Assembly: GCA_024742995.1 (NCBI GenBank)
Contig: JANSXK010000018.1
Coordinates: forward strand, 1-34,138
Reading direction: 5' to 3'
Origin: Gammaproteobacteria bacterium
GTDB lineage: Bacteria; Pseudomonadota; Gammaproteobacteria; Legionellales; Legionellaceae
DNA: 34,138 bases
The notes below the pieces were generated by a model, which was not told the origin of the DNA, ran no database searches, and saw nothing but the letters and a program-made list of their open reading frames with translations. Below are positions 15,924-24,792 of the stretch, one piece after another. Made by a program: the position numbers and the translations under genes. Numbering within the stretch: the first letter of the stretch is position 1; each line of letters starts with the position of its first letter.

Positions 15924-18203
15924 TTATTCAACAGACCCTTCTCTCTCACGATAGTCACAGCTATCAAAATGTAACGCACCATCTTGCATGCTCATGGTAA
16001 CGTGACCGCCGTTGGCAAGCTTACCAAAGAGTAATTCATCCGCCAATGGTTTTTTGATATTTTCTTGGATGAGACGAGCCATAGGGCGTGCACCTAAGAC
16101 TTTGTCGTAGCCATGGGTAATCAGCCATTCTCGGGCAGATTGTTCCACATCCAACGACACACCCTTGCTGCTGAGTTGTTCTTCTAGTTCAATGATGAAT
16201 TTGTCTACCACCAAGCCAATGGTTGTTTCATCCAATGGTTTGAAGTTGATCACTGCATCCAAGCGGTTTCGAAATTCAGGACTAAATTGACGCTTTAAGA
16301 TATTAAGACCATCACCACTATTGTCTTGATCTGCAAATCCCATGGAGTTGCGGCTGATTTCAGACGCACCCACATTCGATGTCATGACCAAAATCACGTG
16401 TCGGAAATCAGAGTGACGGCCATTAGTATCCGTCAACGTCCCATGATCCATGATTTGTAATAGTAGATTGAACACATCAGGATGTGCTTTTTCAATTTCA
16501 TCCAAAAGCAACACTGAATGCGGATTTTTAGAAACAGCTTCGGTCAAAAGACCGCCCTGATCATAGCCAACATATCCTGGAGGCGCACCAATCAAACGTG
16601 ATACAGTATGTTTTTCCATGTATTCCGACATATCGAACCGCAGTAATTCAATGCCCAACAAATTGGCTAATTGACGTGTCACTTCCGTTTTACCAATCCC
16701 AGTTGGCCCAGTAAACAAGAAGCAACCCACTGGTTTCTCAGGCTCACGCAGACCAGAACGAGAAAGTTTGATGGCAGATGCCAGCGCAGAAATTGCCGTA
16801 TCTTGACCATACACCAATAGTTTCAAATCACGTTCCAAATTACGCATGGTATCCTTGTCACGCGTCGATACTTTTTTAACCGGAATTCGGGCAATTTTAG
16901 CGACCACCGACTCTATCTCAGCGACAGAAATAATCTTGCGCCGTTTATTTGCCGTGAGTAGGTTTTGATAAGCGCCCGCCTCATCAACCACATCAATGGC
17001 TTTATCCGGTAAAAAGCGATCGTTGATGTATTTGGCAGCTAATTCAGCTGCTGATTTCAACGAAGCAACAGAGAACTTGACACCATGATGCTCTTCCAAA
17101 CGCGCTTTTAAACCTTTTAAAATCTCAAAGGTCTCTTCAATAGAAGGCTCAAGAACATCAATTTTTTGGAAACGACGCGCTAATGCTTTGTCTTTTTCAA
17201 AAATACCACGATATTCTTGATACGTGGTTGAGCCAATGCATTTGAGCTCGCCATTGGCCAACAACGGTTTGATCAGGTTTGATGCATCCATCACACCGCC
17301 TGACGCAGCACCCGCACCGATAATCGTATGAATCTCATCAATGAATAAAATGCCACCTTCAACCTCTGATAACTGTTTCAATACCGCTTTCAACCGTTTT
17401 TCAAAATCACCGCGGTATTTGGTTCCAGCCAATAATGATCCTAAATCCAAAGAATACACCACACATTTACTGATGGCCTCCGGTACTTCACCATCCACAA
17501 TACGCCGCGCCAACCCTTCGGCAATCGCTGTTTTACCAACACCGGCTTCACCCACCAATAATGGATTGTTTTTGCGGCGTCGACACAACACTTGCACCGT
17601 GCGTTGAATCTCTTCATGCCGGCCAATCAAAGGATCGATTTTGCCTACATGTGCGCGTTTATTGAGATTCATGCAATAACTTTCTAAAGGAGACTCCACA
17701 TTCTCAGATGGCATCATTTCTTCATCCATCATTGGAGCGCCCATGCCATCACGTAGATCAGAACCTTGAAATTTGGACACACCGTGGGAAATATAGTTGA
17801 TGACATCCAAACGGGTAATGTTTTCTCGACGCAGAAAATAGACAGCTTGGCTTTCTTGTTCGCTGAATATTGCCGCCAAAACATTTGCTCCGCTCACTTC
17901 TGTCTTGCCTGCGGATTGCACATGAAATACGGCTCGTTGTAGTACGCGCTGAAAACCTAATGTGGGTTGCGTTTCACGCAATTCATCCCCGATAGGAATC
18001 AAAGGCGTGGTTTCTTGGATAAACGTATCCAAATCGCGCCGCAACTCTTCAATATTGGCTTCACAAGCATGAAGCACATTGGCTGCCGCAGGATTATCGA
18101 GTAAGCATAAGAGCAAATGCTCCACTGTCATGAATTCATGACGCTGTTCCTTTGCTTCTTTAAAGGCGAGATTTAAGGTGAATTCTAATTCTTTGTTCAG
18201 CAT
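15924..18203 (-). CDS. clpA: ATP-dependent Clp protease ATP-binding subunit ClpA
   Basis: ClpA is the AAA+ unfoldase that feeds substrates to ClpP. The length is 759 residues (E. coli 758). The N-domain (1-145) is followed by AAA-1 with Walker A GEAGVGKTA (about 218-226) and AAA-2 with GPTGIGKTE. A ClpP-contact loop MGF occurs in SMGFADQDNSGDG, before FSPEFRNRLD. It lies 40 bp behind clpS, the adaptor that gives ClpA N-degron substrates. clpP is not in the window, which is normal for clpA loci. Confidence 0.96.
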   Translation of the reverse strand: MLNKELEFTLNLAFKEAKEQRHEFMTVEHLLLCLLDNPAAANVLHACEANIEELRRDLDTFIQETTPLIPIGDELRETQPTLGFQRVLQRAVFHVQSAGKTEVSGANVLAAIFSEQESQAVYFLRRENITRLDVINYISHGVSKFQGSDLRDGMGAPMMDEEMMPSENVESPLESYCMNLNKRAHVGKIDPLIGRHEEIQRTVQVLCRRRKNNPLLVGEAGVGKTAIAEGLARRIVDGEVPEAISKCVVYSLDLGSLLAGTKYRGDFEKRLKAVLKQLSEVEGGILFIDEIHTIIGAGAASGGVMDASNLIKPLLANGELKCIGSTTYQEYRGIFEKDKALARRFQKIDVLEPSIEETFEILKGLKARLEEHHGVKFSVASLKSAAELAAKYINDRFLPDKAIDVVDEAGAYQNLLTANKRRKIISVAEIESVVAKIARIPVKKVSTRDKDTMRNLERDLKLLVYGQDTAISALASAIKLSRSGLREPEKPVGCFLFTGPTGIGKTEVTRQLANLLGIELLRFDMSEYMEKHTVSRLIGAPPGYVGYDQGGLLTEAVSKNPHSVLLLDEIEKAHPDVFNLLLQIMDHGTLTDTNGRHSDFRHVILVMTSNVGASEISRNSMGFADQDNSGDGLNILKRQFSPEFRNRLDAVINFKPLDETTIGLVVDKFIIELEEQLSSKGVSLDVEQSAREWLITHGYDKVLGARPMARLIQENIKKPLADELLFGKLANGGHVTMSMQDGALHFDSCDYREREGSVE

Positions 18204-18243
18204 GATTCAGTACTCCTCTCAGTCGCTACCGCTACGATAAGGC

Positions 18244-18570
18244 TCACTCCTGTTCCAACATACAAAGCAACGGATGCTCGTTTGTCCTGGCAAATTCATT
18301 TACCAGAACGACCTTGGTTTCCGCAATATCCCGAGTGTATACACCGCAAATCGCATAACCCTGTGTATGCACTTGTAGCGTCAATTGCGCAGCCCCAGAT
18401 TCACTCATATAAAAAAACTGTTGTAACACCAAAATTACAAAATTCATCGGTGTATAATCATCATTGCGTAAGATAACCCGATATTTCTTCGGCTCATCTA
18501 AAGCGGGGACCGATTTGGATTCAGTATCCACCAAATCTTCAAGTTCCGGTAAGACGACATCACCACTCAT
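18244..18570 (-). CDS. clpS: ClpS adaptor for N-degron substrates
   Basis: The 108-residue protein has the ClpS core [20 protein letters not shown], with the Asn-Asp-Asp and Thr-Pro-Met residues of the N-degron pocket, and the later [19 protein letters not shown] segment. It delivers proteins with bulky N-terminal residues to ClpAP. It begins the clpS-clpA run. Upstream on the minus strand, TATACC (complement of 18591-18596) with a perfect 12-bp palindrome ACGGATATCCGT (18598-18609) just before it may be promoter and operator; I rate that weakly. Confidence 0.95.
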   Translation of the reverse strand: MSGDVVLPELEDLVDTESKSVPALDEPKKYRVILRNDDYTPMNFVILVLQQFFYMSESGAAQLTLQVHTQGYAICGVYTRDIAETKVVLVNEFARTNEHPLLCMLEQE

Positions 18571-18673
18571 TTCTTCATCCCTGTATATATGGTATAGACG
18601 GATATCCGTGATTTGGCTAGTTTTAATTTTAATTTAACGTAATTTGGAAAAGAAAAATAGTATAAAACTTAAG

Positions 18674-18714
18674 ACAAAAAAAATCCCTTCCACCATTTGA
18701 GATAAAAGGGATCA
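18674..18714 (-). terminator. Rho-independent terminator of icd
   Basis: On the minus strand ATCCCTT (complement of 18706-18712) and AAGGGAT (complement of 18683-18689) form a stem around a 16-base loop, directly followed by a run of eight T's (complement of 18676-18683). It lies 25 bases after the icd stop and separates the mre-icd unit from clpS. Confidence 0.75.
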
Positions 18715-18738
18715 AAAAAACAGCTGTGAAACGACAGA

Positions 18739-19995
18739 TTACATCAAACGAATCACCGCCTTCGCAAAATCAGAGCATGATAAAGCTTCTGCATCATCTA
18801 AAAGGCGAGCAAGATCATAAGTGACTTCTTTTGCTGCAATAGCACCTTCAACCCCATGGATAATAAAATCAGCAGCTTCGGTCCATCCCAAATGCCGCAA
18901 CATCATTTCCGCAGATAAAATCAAAGATCCTGGATTTACTTTATCCTGACCCGCATATTTGGGTGCCGTACCATGTGTCGCTTCAAATACCGCAATTTTG
19001 TCACCCATATTAGCGCCAGGCGCAATTCCAATACCACCCACTTGCGCTGCCAATGCATCAGAAATGTAATCGCCATTCAAATTCAACGTCGCAATGACAC
19101 TATAATCTTCCGGACGTAATAAAATTTGCTGCAAAAAGGCATCTGCAATCACATCTTTGATGATAATGGGTTGTTGCGTCTTGGGATTCGTGATTTGCAT
19201 CCATGGTCCACCTTCATAAGGCGTAGCACCAAATTCATCGCGCGCAAGTGCGTAACCCCAGTCTTTAAATGCACCCTCAGTGAACTTCATAATATTACCT
19301 TTGTGCACCAAAGTAACGGAGGAACGCTGGTTATCTATGGCGTATTGAATAGCGTCACGCACCAAACGCTGCGTACCCTCTTGCGATACGGGTTTGATTC
19401 CAATGCCACAATGATCTGGAAAACGAATTTTTTCCACACCCATATCAGAACGTAAAAATTGGATCACTTTATTGGCTTCCGCACTATCCGCCGACCATTC
19501 AATGCCAGCGTAGATATCTTCTGAGTTTTCCCGAAAAATCACCATATCGGTTTTCCAAGGCTCCCTAACAGGACTGGGCGTCCCCTTAAAATAGCGCACA
19601 GGTCGCAAACAAACATATAAATCGAGTGTTTGACGAATGGCAACATTCAGTGACCGTATGCCACCACCAATCGGCGTAGTCAAAGGGCCTTTGATAGACA
19701 CAATATACTGCTGCATCGCTTCTAAGGTTTCCTGAGGCAACCATTCATCTTCCCCATAAACCTTAGTCGCTTTTTCACCAGCGTATACTTCCATCCAGGC
19801 AATTTTTTTCTCTGCGCCGTACGCTTTTTGCACTGCTGCATCGACAACATTCCGCATCGCAGGGGTCACATCTACACCAATACCATCCCCTTCTACATAA
19901 GGAATAATAGGAAAATTAGGCACCGATAACTCTGCTTTTTCATTGACGGTAATGACCTCGCCTTCTTTAGGGACAATAATCTTGTTTTCTGACAT
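18739..19995 (-). CDS. icd: NADP-dependent isocitrate dehydrogenase
   Basis: Icd oxidises isocitrate to 2-oxoglutarate and CO2 in the TCA cycle. The 418 residues closely follow the E. coli type (416): [17 protein letters not shown] near the N-terminus, [13 protein letters not shown] with the Ser that AceK phosphorylates in E. coli, [13 protein letters not shown], and the C-terminal [12 protein letters not shown] block. The start lies 29 bases inside mreD and has a strong AAGGAGT ribosome site, so it is translated independently although probably read in the mre transcript. A clear terminator follows. Confidence 0.97.
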   Translation of the reverse strand: MSENKIIVPKEGEVITVNEKAELSVPNFPIIPYVEGDGIGVDVTPAMRNVVDAAVQKAYGAEKKIAWMEVYAGEKATKVYGEDEWLPQETLEAMQQYIVSIKGPLTTPIGGGIRSLNVAIRQTLDLYVCLRPVRYFKGTPSPVREPWKTDMVIFRENSEDIYAGIEWSADSAEANKVIQFLRSDMGVEKIRFPDHCGIGIKPVSQEGTQRLVRDAIQYAIDNQRSSVTLVHKGNIMKFTEGAFKDWGYALARDEFGATPYEGGPWMQITNPKTQQPIIIKDVIADAFLQQILLRPEDYSVIATLNLNGDYISDALAAQVGGIGIAPGANMGDKIAVFEATHGTAPKYAGQDKVNPGSLILSAEMMLRHLGWTEAADFIIHGVEGAIAAKEVTYDLARLLDDAEALSCSDFAKAVIRLM

Positions 19996-20445
19996 CTTGA
20001 ACTCCTTGCAATAATCTGACCAACAATGGCCAACATAACATACTCGTCACCGCTACACCCAAAACGGGCAATAACGAACTCACGTGGCCAAACGATGCAT
20101 CTGCCACAAATAAAATCAACGCATAACAACCACAAGCCAACCCAACCACCAATGTTTGATGGATGATAGAAAAAAACATAAAGCGCTGCGTTCTTCCCAC
20201 CATCAGCCAAGTGGTCATCACAAGGGCAAACGCATGTTCACCCATCGTGGTTGCCAATAATACATCCAAACATAATCCAAAAAACAACACGCTCAACACA
20301 TGAAAATAACGCGGCATATACGTCTGAAGATATAAAAACAATAATAATAGCCATGCTGGCCTTGATGCATTGATCACAGGCGGCAAAGGCAAGATGGACA
20401 ACACAAACATCGCCAAAAAAGCACCTACAATACGACCAGGAATCA

Positions 20446-20455
<10 letters not shown>
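19967..20455 (-). CDS. mreD: Rod shape-determining protein MreD
   Basis: The 162-residue protein is almost all hydrophobic, with five to six membrane segments, and shows the MreD features [16 protein letters not shown] and [19 protein letters not shown]. It is part of the elongasome with MreB and MreC. It overlaps the mreC end by ten bases and its own 3' end contains the icd start. Confidence 0.92.
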
Positions 20456-22381
<1,926 letters not shown>

Positions 22382-22512
22382 TCATTTCTTTTTTGGAGAT
22401 TCTAACTGATATTTCATGGAAAAACGACACCTTTTTTTTCAACCCAGTGTCCCGAAAAAATTACGATAAAACTCCACACCTCATACTGCATGAATATGAA
22501 TAGCTTCTTTGT

Positions 22513-22542
22513 ATTGCATTTGCAATAAATTATTGCTATAAT
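22513..22542 (+). promoter_or_regulatory. Promoter with two palindromes (candidate antitoxin operator)
   Basis: TTGCAT (22514-22519) and a perfect TATAAT (22537-22542) are spaced by 17 bp. Two perfect inverted repeats cover the elements: ATTGCA-TT-TGCAAT (22513-22526) over the -35 and GCAATAA-A-TTATTGC (22522-22536) filling the spacer. This fits autorepression by the Xre-type antitoxin encoded next. Confidence 0.7.
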
Positions 22543-22572
22543 TTCATGTGAAACCATCTATTGGAGTGGATT

Positions 22573-22947
22573 ATGCATTTGTCCTTAAATGCTTCGCATG
22601 AAAAAGAACGGGTTTTAACCAAAGCCGTGTTAAATTTGGCACGCTTTTATCAGTTTTCTGGAAAAGATTTGAGCGCCATGATTGGCCTCAGCGAATCTAG
22701 CGTGAGCCGCTTGCATCAGGGTAAAAAATGTATTGATCCTGAAAGTAAGGAAGGTGAAATGGCGTTGCTTTTGGTACGTATTTATCGCAGTTTGAATGCC
22801 TTATTAGGCCATCATCATGATAAAGCTCAATTATGGCTCAATAGTCATAATCATTATTTGCAACAAAAACCCATTGAAATGCTAAAAACAATCCCCGGAT
22901 TAGTAGCTGTTTTGAACTATTTAGACGCGATGCGTGGTAAATTATGA
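22573..22947 (+). CDS. Xre/MbcA/ParS-type antitoxin of a RES toxin
   Basis: I place the start at ATG 22573 (124 residues) because GGAG lies six bases before it; a TTG at 22561 would put the ribosome site inside the gene. The N-terminal helices include a HTH-like segment (FSGKDLSAMIGLSESSVSRLHQG) and the C-terminal half is the toxin-binding antitoxin Xre/MbcA/ParS domain (ALLLVRIYRSLNALLG, WLNSHNHYLQQKPIEML). The last codons overlap the toxin start as ATGA. It should neutralise the RES toxin and repress the promoter. Confidence 0.9.
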   Translation: MHLSLNASHEKERVLTKAVLNLARFYQFSGKDLSAMIGLSESSVSRLHQGKKCIDPESKEGEMALLLVRIYRSLNALLGHHHDKAQLWLNSHNHYLQQKPIEMLKTIPGLVAVLNYLDAMRGKL

Positions 22948-23687
22948 CCATTTGGACAGGATGTCACGGCGAACAACACATCAAAGCATTGCATATAGAA
23001 CCTTGGAGAATTGTAGAAGCGCAGCACATTTCCAGCTCCAGAGATTTGGTTGACACATTAGACGAACATGATGTTTTAGAAGATTTGTTAGAAAGCACCA
23101 AACCCCCCATTGGTAAAGACAAGGATTATTTGATTTTTACGCCTTTCCGCTATCCTCCGTTAAACTATGGCTCACGTTTTGGAAATCAGTATGAACCCTC
23201 ACTTTGGTATGGTTCTATCGAATTAGAAACGGCCTTTGCAGAAGTGGCGTACTATCGTTTACAATTTTTTCAAGATACTGCGGCACAATTAGATTATATT
23301 GAAATTCCCATGACTGCGTTTAGGACGTGCCTGCAAACCAACAGAGGCATTGATTTAACCGAACCGCCATTTGATGCTTTTACCAAACAAATTTCTGACA
23401 AAAACTCATATCGAGACAGCCAAGCGTTAGGTAGTGCCATGCGAGAAGCGCACATTGAGTCACTGATCTATTATTCTGCCAGAACCCATACGCCTGGCAA
23501 AAATATTGCTGCTTTTACTTCTAAGGTTTTTCAAAAGAAAAAGGATCGCTACATTCATCATCAACAAAATTGGATCTGTATGGCAAATCAGCATATCATC
23601 GAATTCACCCGACTTGGGATATTGAAAAAAGAGCGGCACGTGTTTTCAGCAGAACTCAGTAGGGAAGAGAACGGTGAACTGGTTTGA
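22944..23687 (+). CDS. RES-domain toxin (NAD-targeting)
   Basis: The 247-residue protein carries a RES domain, named for conserved Arg, Glu and Ser. Visible candidates are Arg78 in NYGSRFG, Glu100 in LETAFAEVAYYR and a Ser in IESLIYYSAR. RES toxins such as MbcT degrade NAD+ by phosphorolysis, or ADP-ribosylate targets such as Prs (ParT). It overlaps the antitoxin by four bases (ATGA), the standard coupling of this family. At 247 residues it is at the long end of the family, with about 60 residues before the core. Confidence 0.9.
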   Translation: MTIWTGCHGEQHIKALHIEPWRIVEAQHISSSRDLVDTLDEHDVLEDLLESTKPPIGKDKDYLIFTPFRYPPLNYGSRFGNQYEPSLWYGSIELETAFAEVAYYRLQFFQDTAAQLDYIEIPMTAFRTCLQTNRGIDLTEPPFDAFTKQISDKNSYRDSQALGSAMREAHIESLIYYSARTHTPGKNIAAFTSKVFQKKKDRYIHHQQNWICMANQHIIEFTRLGILKKERHVFSAELSREENGELV

Positions 23688-23698
23688 TTCGAAAATGT

Positions 23699-23726
23699 GT
23701 AAGTTGGGAGGTTAATCCCAACTTAC
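23699..23726 (+). terminator. Strong hairpin after the RES toxin gene
   Basis: GTAAGTTGGGA and TCCCAACTTAC pair perfectly over 11 bp around the loop GGTTAA, 12 bases after the toxin stop. There is no T-run behind it, so it is either a transcript-stabilising hairpin or an imperfect terminator. Confidence 0.45.
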
Positions 23727-23731
23727 ATGAA

Positions 23732-23822
23732 GTACGCTGCGTCCTTGCAGCGACGGTAGGCGCATCCTGCGCATTGACATCCTGTCAAACGTACCATCCT
23801 TAGACTCTCCATTCTAGTACGT
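23732..23822 (+). repeat. Cluster of short hairpins with TCC loops
   Basis: In succession: CGCTGC/GCAGCG (23735-23740 with 23747-23752; loop contains TCC), GCGCA-TCC-TGCGC (23760-23772), TTGACA-TCC-TGTCAA (23774-23788), and a weaker ACGTAC/GTACGT pair (23789-23794 with 23817-23822) that encloses TAGA/TCTA and again TCC. Different stems share the same loop bases, which points to a structured repeat element rather than chance. Confidence 0.6.
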
Positions 23823-23990
23823 TCATATTTTGTGTCACTGCCTAAATTGATGCCCATGCTGTAAGAAATATCTCAAAAAAAGCGTAACAAACGCTATTGA
23901 ACATCGGGCACATTCCTGTAATACTCTGCCCTGCATTGGGAATACAATGCATTTAGGAAAAATAGTAGTCCAACAAATAAGGAGATTTTT

Positions 23991-24299
23991 ATGAAGTTTA
24001 TTTCATCTGTCGTCGTTTTGTCGTGCGTCATTCTTGCAAGTTCTTCGCATGCCGCACCGAACAACCCTATCACACCACCCCTCAAAAGCGCAGCAAAGAT
24101 CAATTTGAATCATGCTTCTCTGGAAGAATTGAGTCATGCGATCAAAGGCATTGGTAAAAAGCGCGCGCAAGCAATTGTTCAATATCGGCAACAACATGGC
24201 AATTTCAAATCATTGACTGATTTGGAAGCCGTCCGTGGTATTGGGGCCAAATTCGTGCAGAAAAATCGTGCTGTTTTGAATGAGAAATTTGTTTGCTAA
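23991..24299 (+). CDS. ComEA-like helix-hairpin-helix DNA-binding protein
   Basis: The 102-residue protein has a signal peptide (about 1-21, ending SSHAA) and one ComEA-type double HhH domain: INLNHASLEELSHAIKGIGKKRAQAIVQYR then FKSLTDLEAVRGIGAKFVQ. In Gram-negative bacteria ComEA is a periplasmic DNA-binding ratchet that pulls transforming DNA inward after type IV pilus capture. AAGGAG precedes the ATG. It is alone here; the channel gene comEC is not in the window. The stop is nine bases before the inverted repeat, which probably ends its transcript. Confidence 0.9.
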   Translation: MKFISSVVVLSCVILASSSHAAPNNPITPPLKSAAKINLNHASLEELSHAIKGIGKKRAQAIVQYRQQHGNFKSLTDLEAVRGIGAKFVQKNRAVLNEKFVC

Positions 24300-24308
24300 T
24301 TGTGATCT

Positions 24309-24375
24309 CCCCTCATCCGCCCTACGGGCACCTTCTCCCCGGTGGGGAGAAGGTGCCCGTAGGGCGGATGAGGGG
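24309..24375. repeat. Perfect 67-bp inverted pair of the palindromic repeat
   Basis: Two units of the cluster A/B family face each other: a 32-bp arm starting CCCCTCATCCGCCCTACGGG, three central bases GGT, and its exact 32-bp complement. Every base of the arms pairs. Each arm keeps its internal GCCC-TAC-GGGC hairpin; the two large-hairpin arms now belong to different units. It lies 24 bp before the DUF559 gene and nine bases after comEA. The perfection implies recent formation or active maintenance. Confidence 0.95.
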
Positions 24376-24399
24376 CACTATCAGCATAGGAACGTCAAC

Positions 24400-24729
24400 A
24401 TGAAACAATACGCACGTAGCTTAAGACGGGACGCAACACTCGCAGAAAGCCGCTTATGGCACTTTCTACGTGACCGACGTTTACTCAAATATAAATTCGT
24501 CCGCCAATATGTCATCGACTCGTACATTGCTGATTTTGTTTGTCGACAGAAAAAACTCATTATCGAACTAGATGGCAGTCAACACATGGACAATATTGCC
24601 TATGATCAAAAACGCACCAACCATTTAATCAAACAAGGCTACACCGTATTACGCGTTTGGAATAATGATATATTTGAAAATATCGAAGTCGTGTTGGAAC
24701 ACATCTTGCAGCTGTTAGATACCCCGTAG
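24400..24729 (+). CDS. DUF559 endonuclease-like protein (Vsr/PD-(D/E)XK fold)
   Basis: I place the start at ATG 24400 (109 residues): MKQYARSLRRDATLAESRLW is the usual family start, while an in-frame upstream extension only translates the inverted repeat. The protein has the DUF559 pattern: LWHFLRDRRLLKYKFVRQ, then DSYIADFVC and KKLIIELDGSQH, whose Asp and Glu-x-Asp form the presumed metal site of a Vsr-like nuclease, then Y-D-x-K-R, GYTVLRVWNNDIF. The family is widespread but its role is not established. It is free of other neighbours in its unit. The gene's position beside the genomic repeat family makes it the prime suspect for moving or processing that repeat. Confidence 0.88.
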   Translation: MKQYARSLRRDATLAESRLWHFLRDRRLLKYKFVRQYVIDSYIADFVCRQKKLIIELDGSQHMDNIAYDQKRTNHLIKQGYTVLRVWNNDIFENIEVVLEHILQLLDTP

Positions 24730-24736
24730 AAAGCAT

Positions 24737-24766
24737 TTGCAAAATATCCTAGAGTCTCATCATAAT
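24737..24766 (+). promoter_or_regulatory. Possible promoter of the NRPS-like gene
   Basis: TTGCAA (24737-24742) and CATAAT (24761-24766) are 18 bp apart, about 27 bases before the gene start. Both hexamers match the consensus at four or five positions. It is the only candidate in the 63-bp gap. Confidence 0.35.
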
Positions 24767-24792
24767 AGAGGTACAACTACAAGGACGTTGCT

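Larger units (their letters stand above)
23688..23990. other. 303-bp intergenic region with several hairpins
   Basis: This stretch has no gene. It holds a strong hairpin behind the toxin gene (23699-23726), a cluster of short hairpins (23732-23822), and a TACAAT (23943-23948) that may be the -10 for the ComEA gene, without a good -35. An AGCGT/ACGCT hairpin at 23881-23895 would act as a terminator only on the minus strand, where no gene ends. Confidence 0.7.

Noticed and set aside
23875-23900. Hairpin with T-run on the minus strand
   Set aside because: It has terminator shape only leftward, and no minus-strand gene ends there. It is probably chance in AT-rich DNA.
24280-24399. Upstream extension of the DUF559 gene
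   Set aside because: The added residues only translate the end of comEA and the inverted repeat. The family start MKQYARSLRRD begins at 24400.
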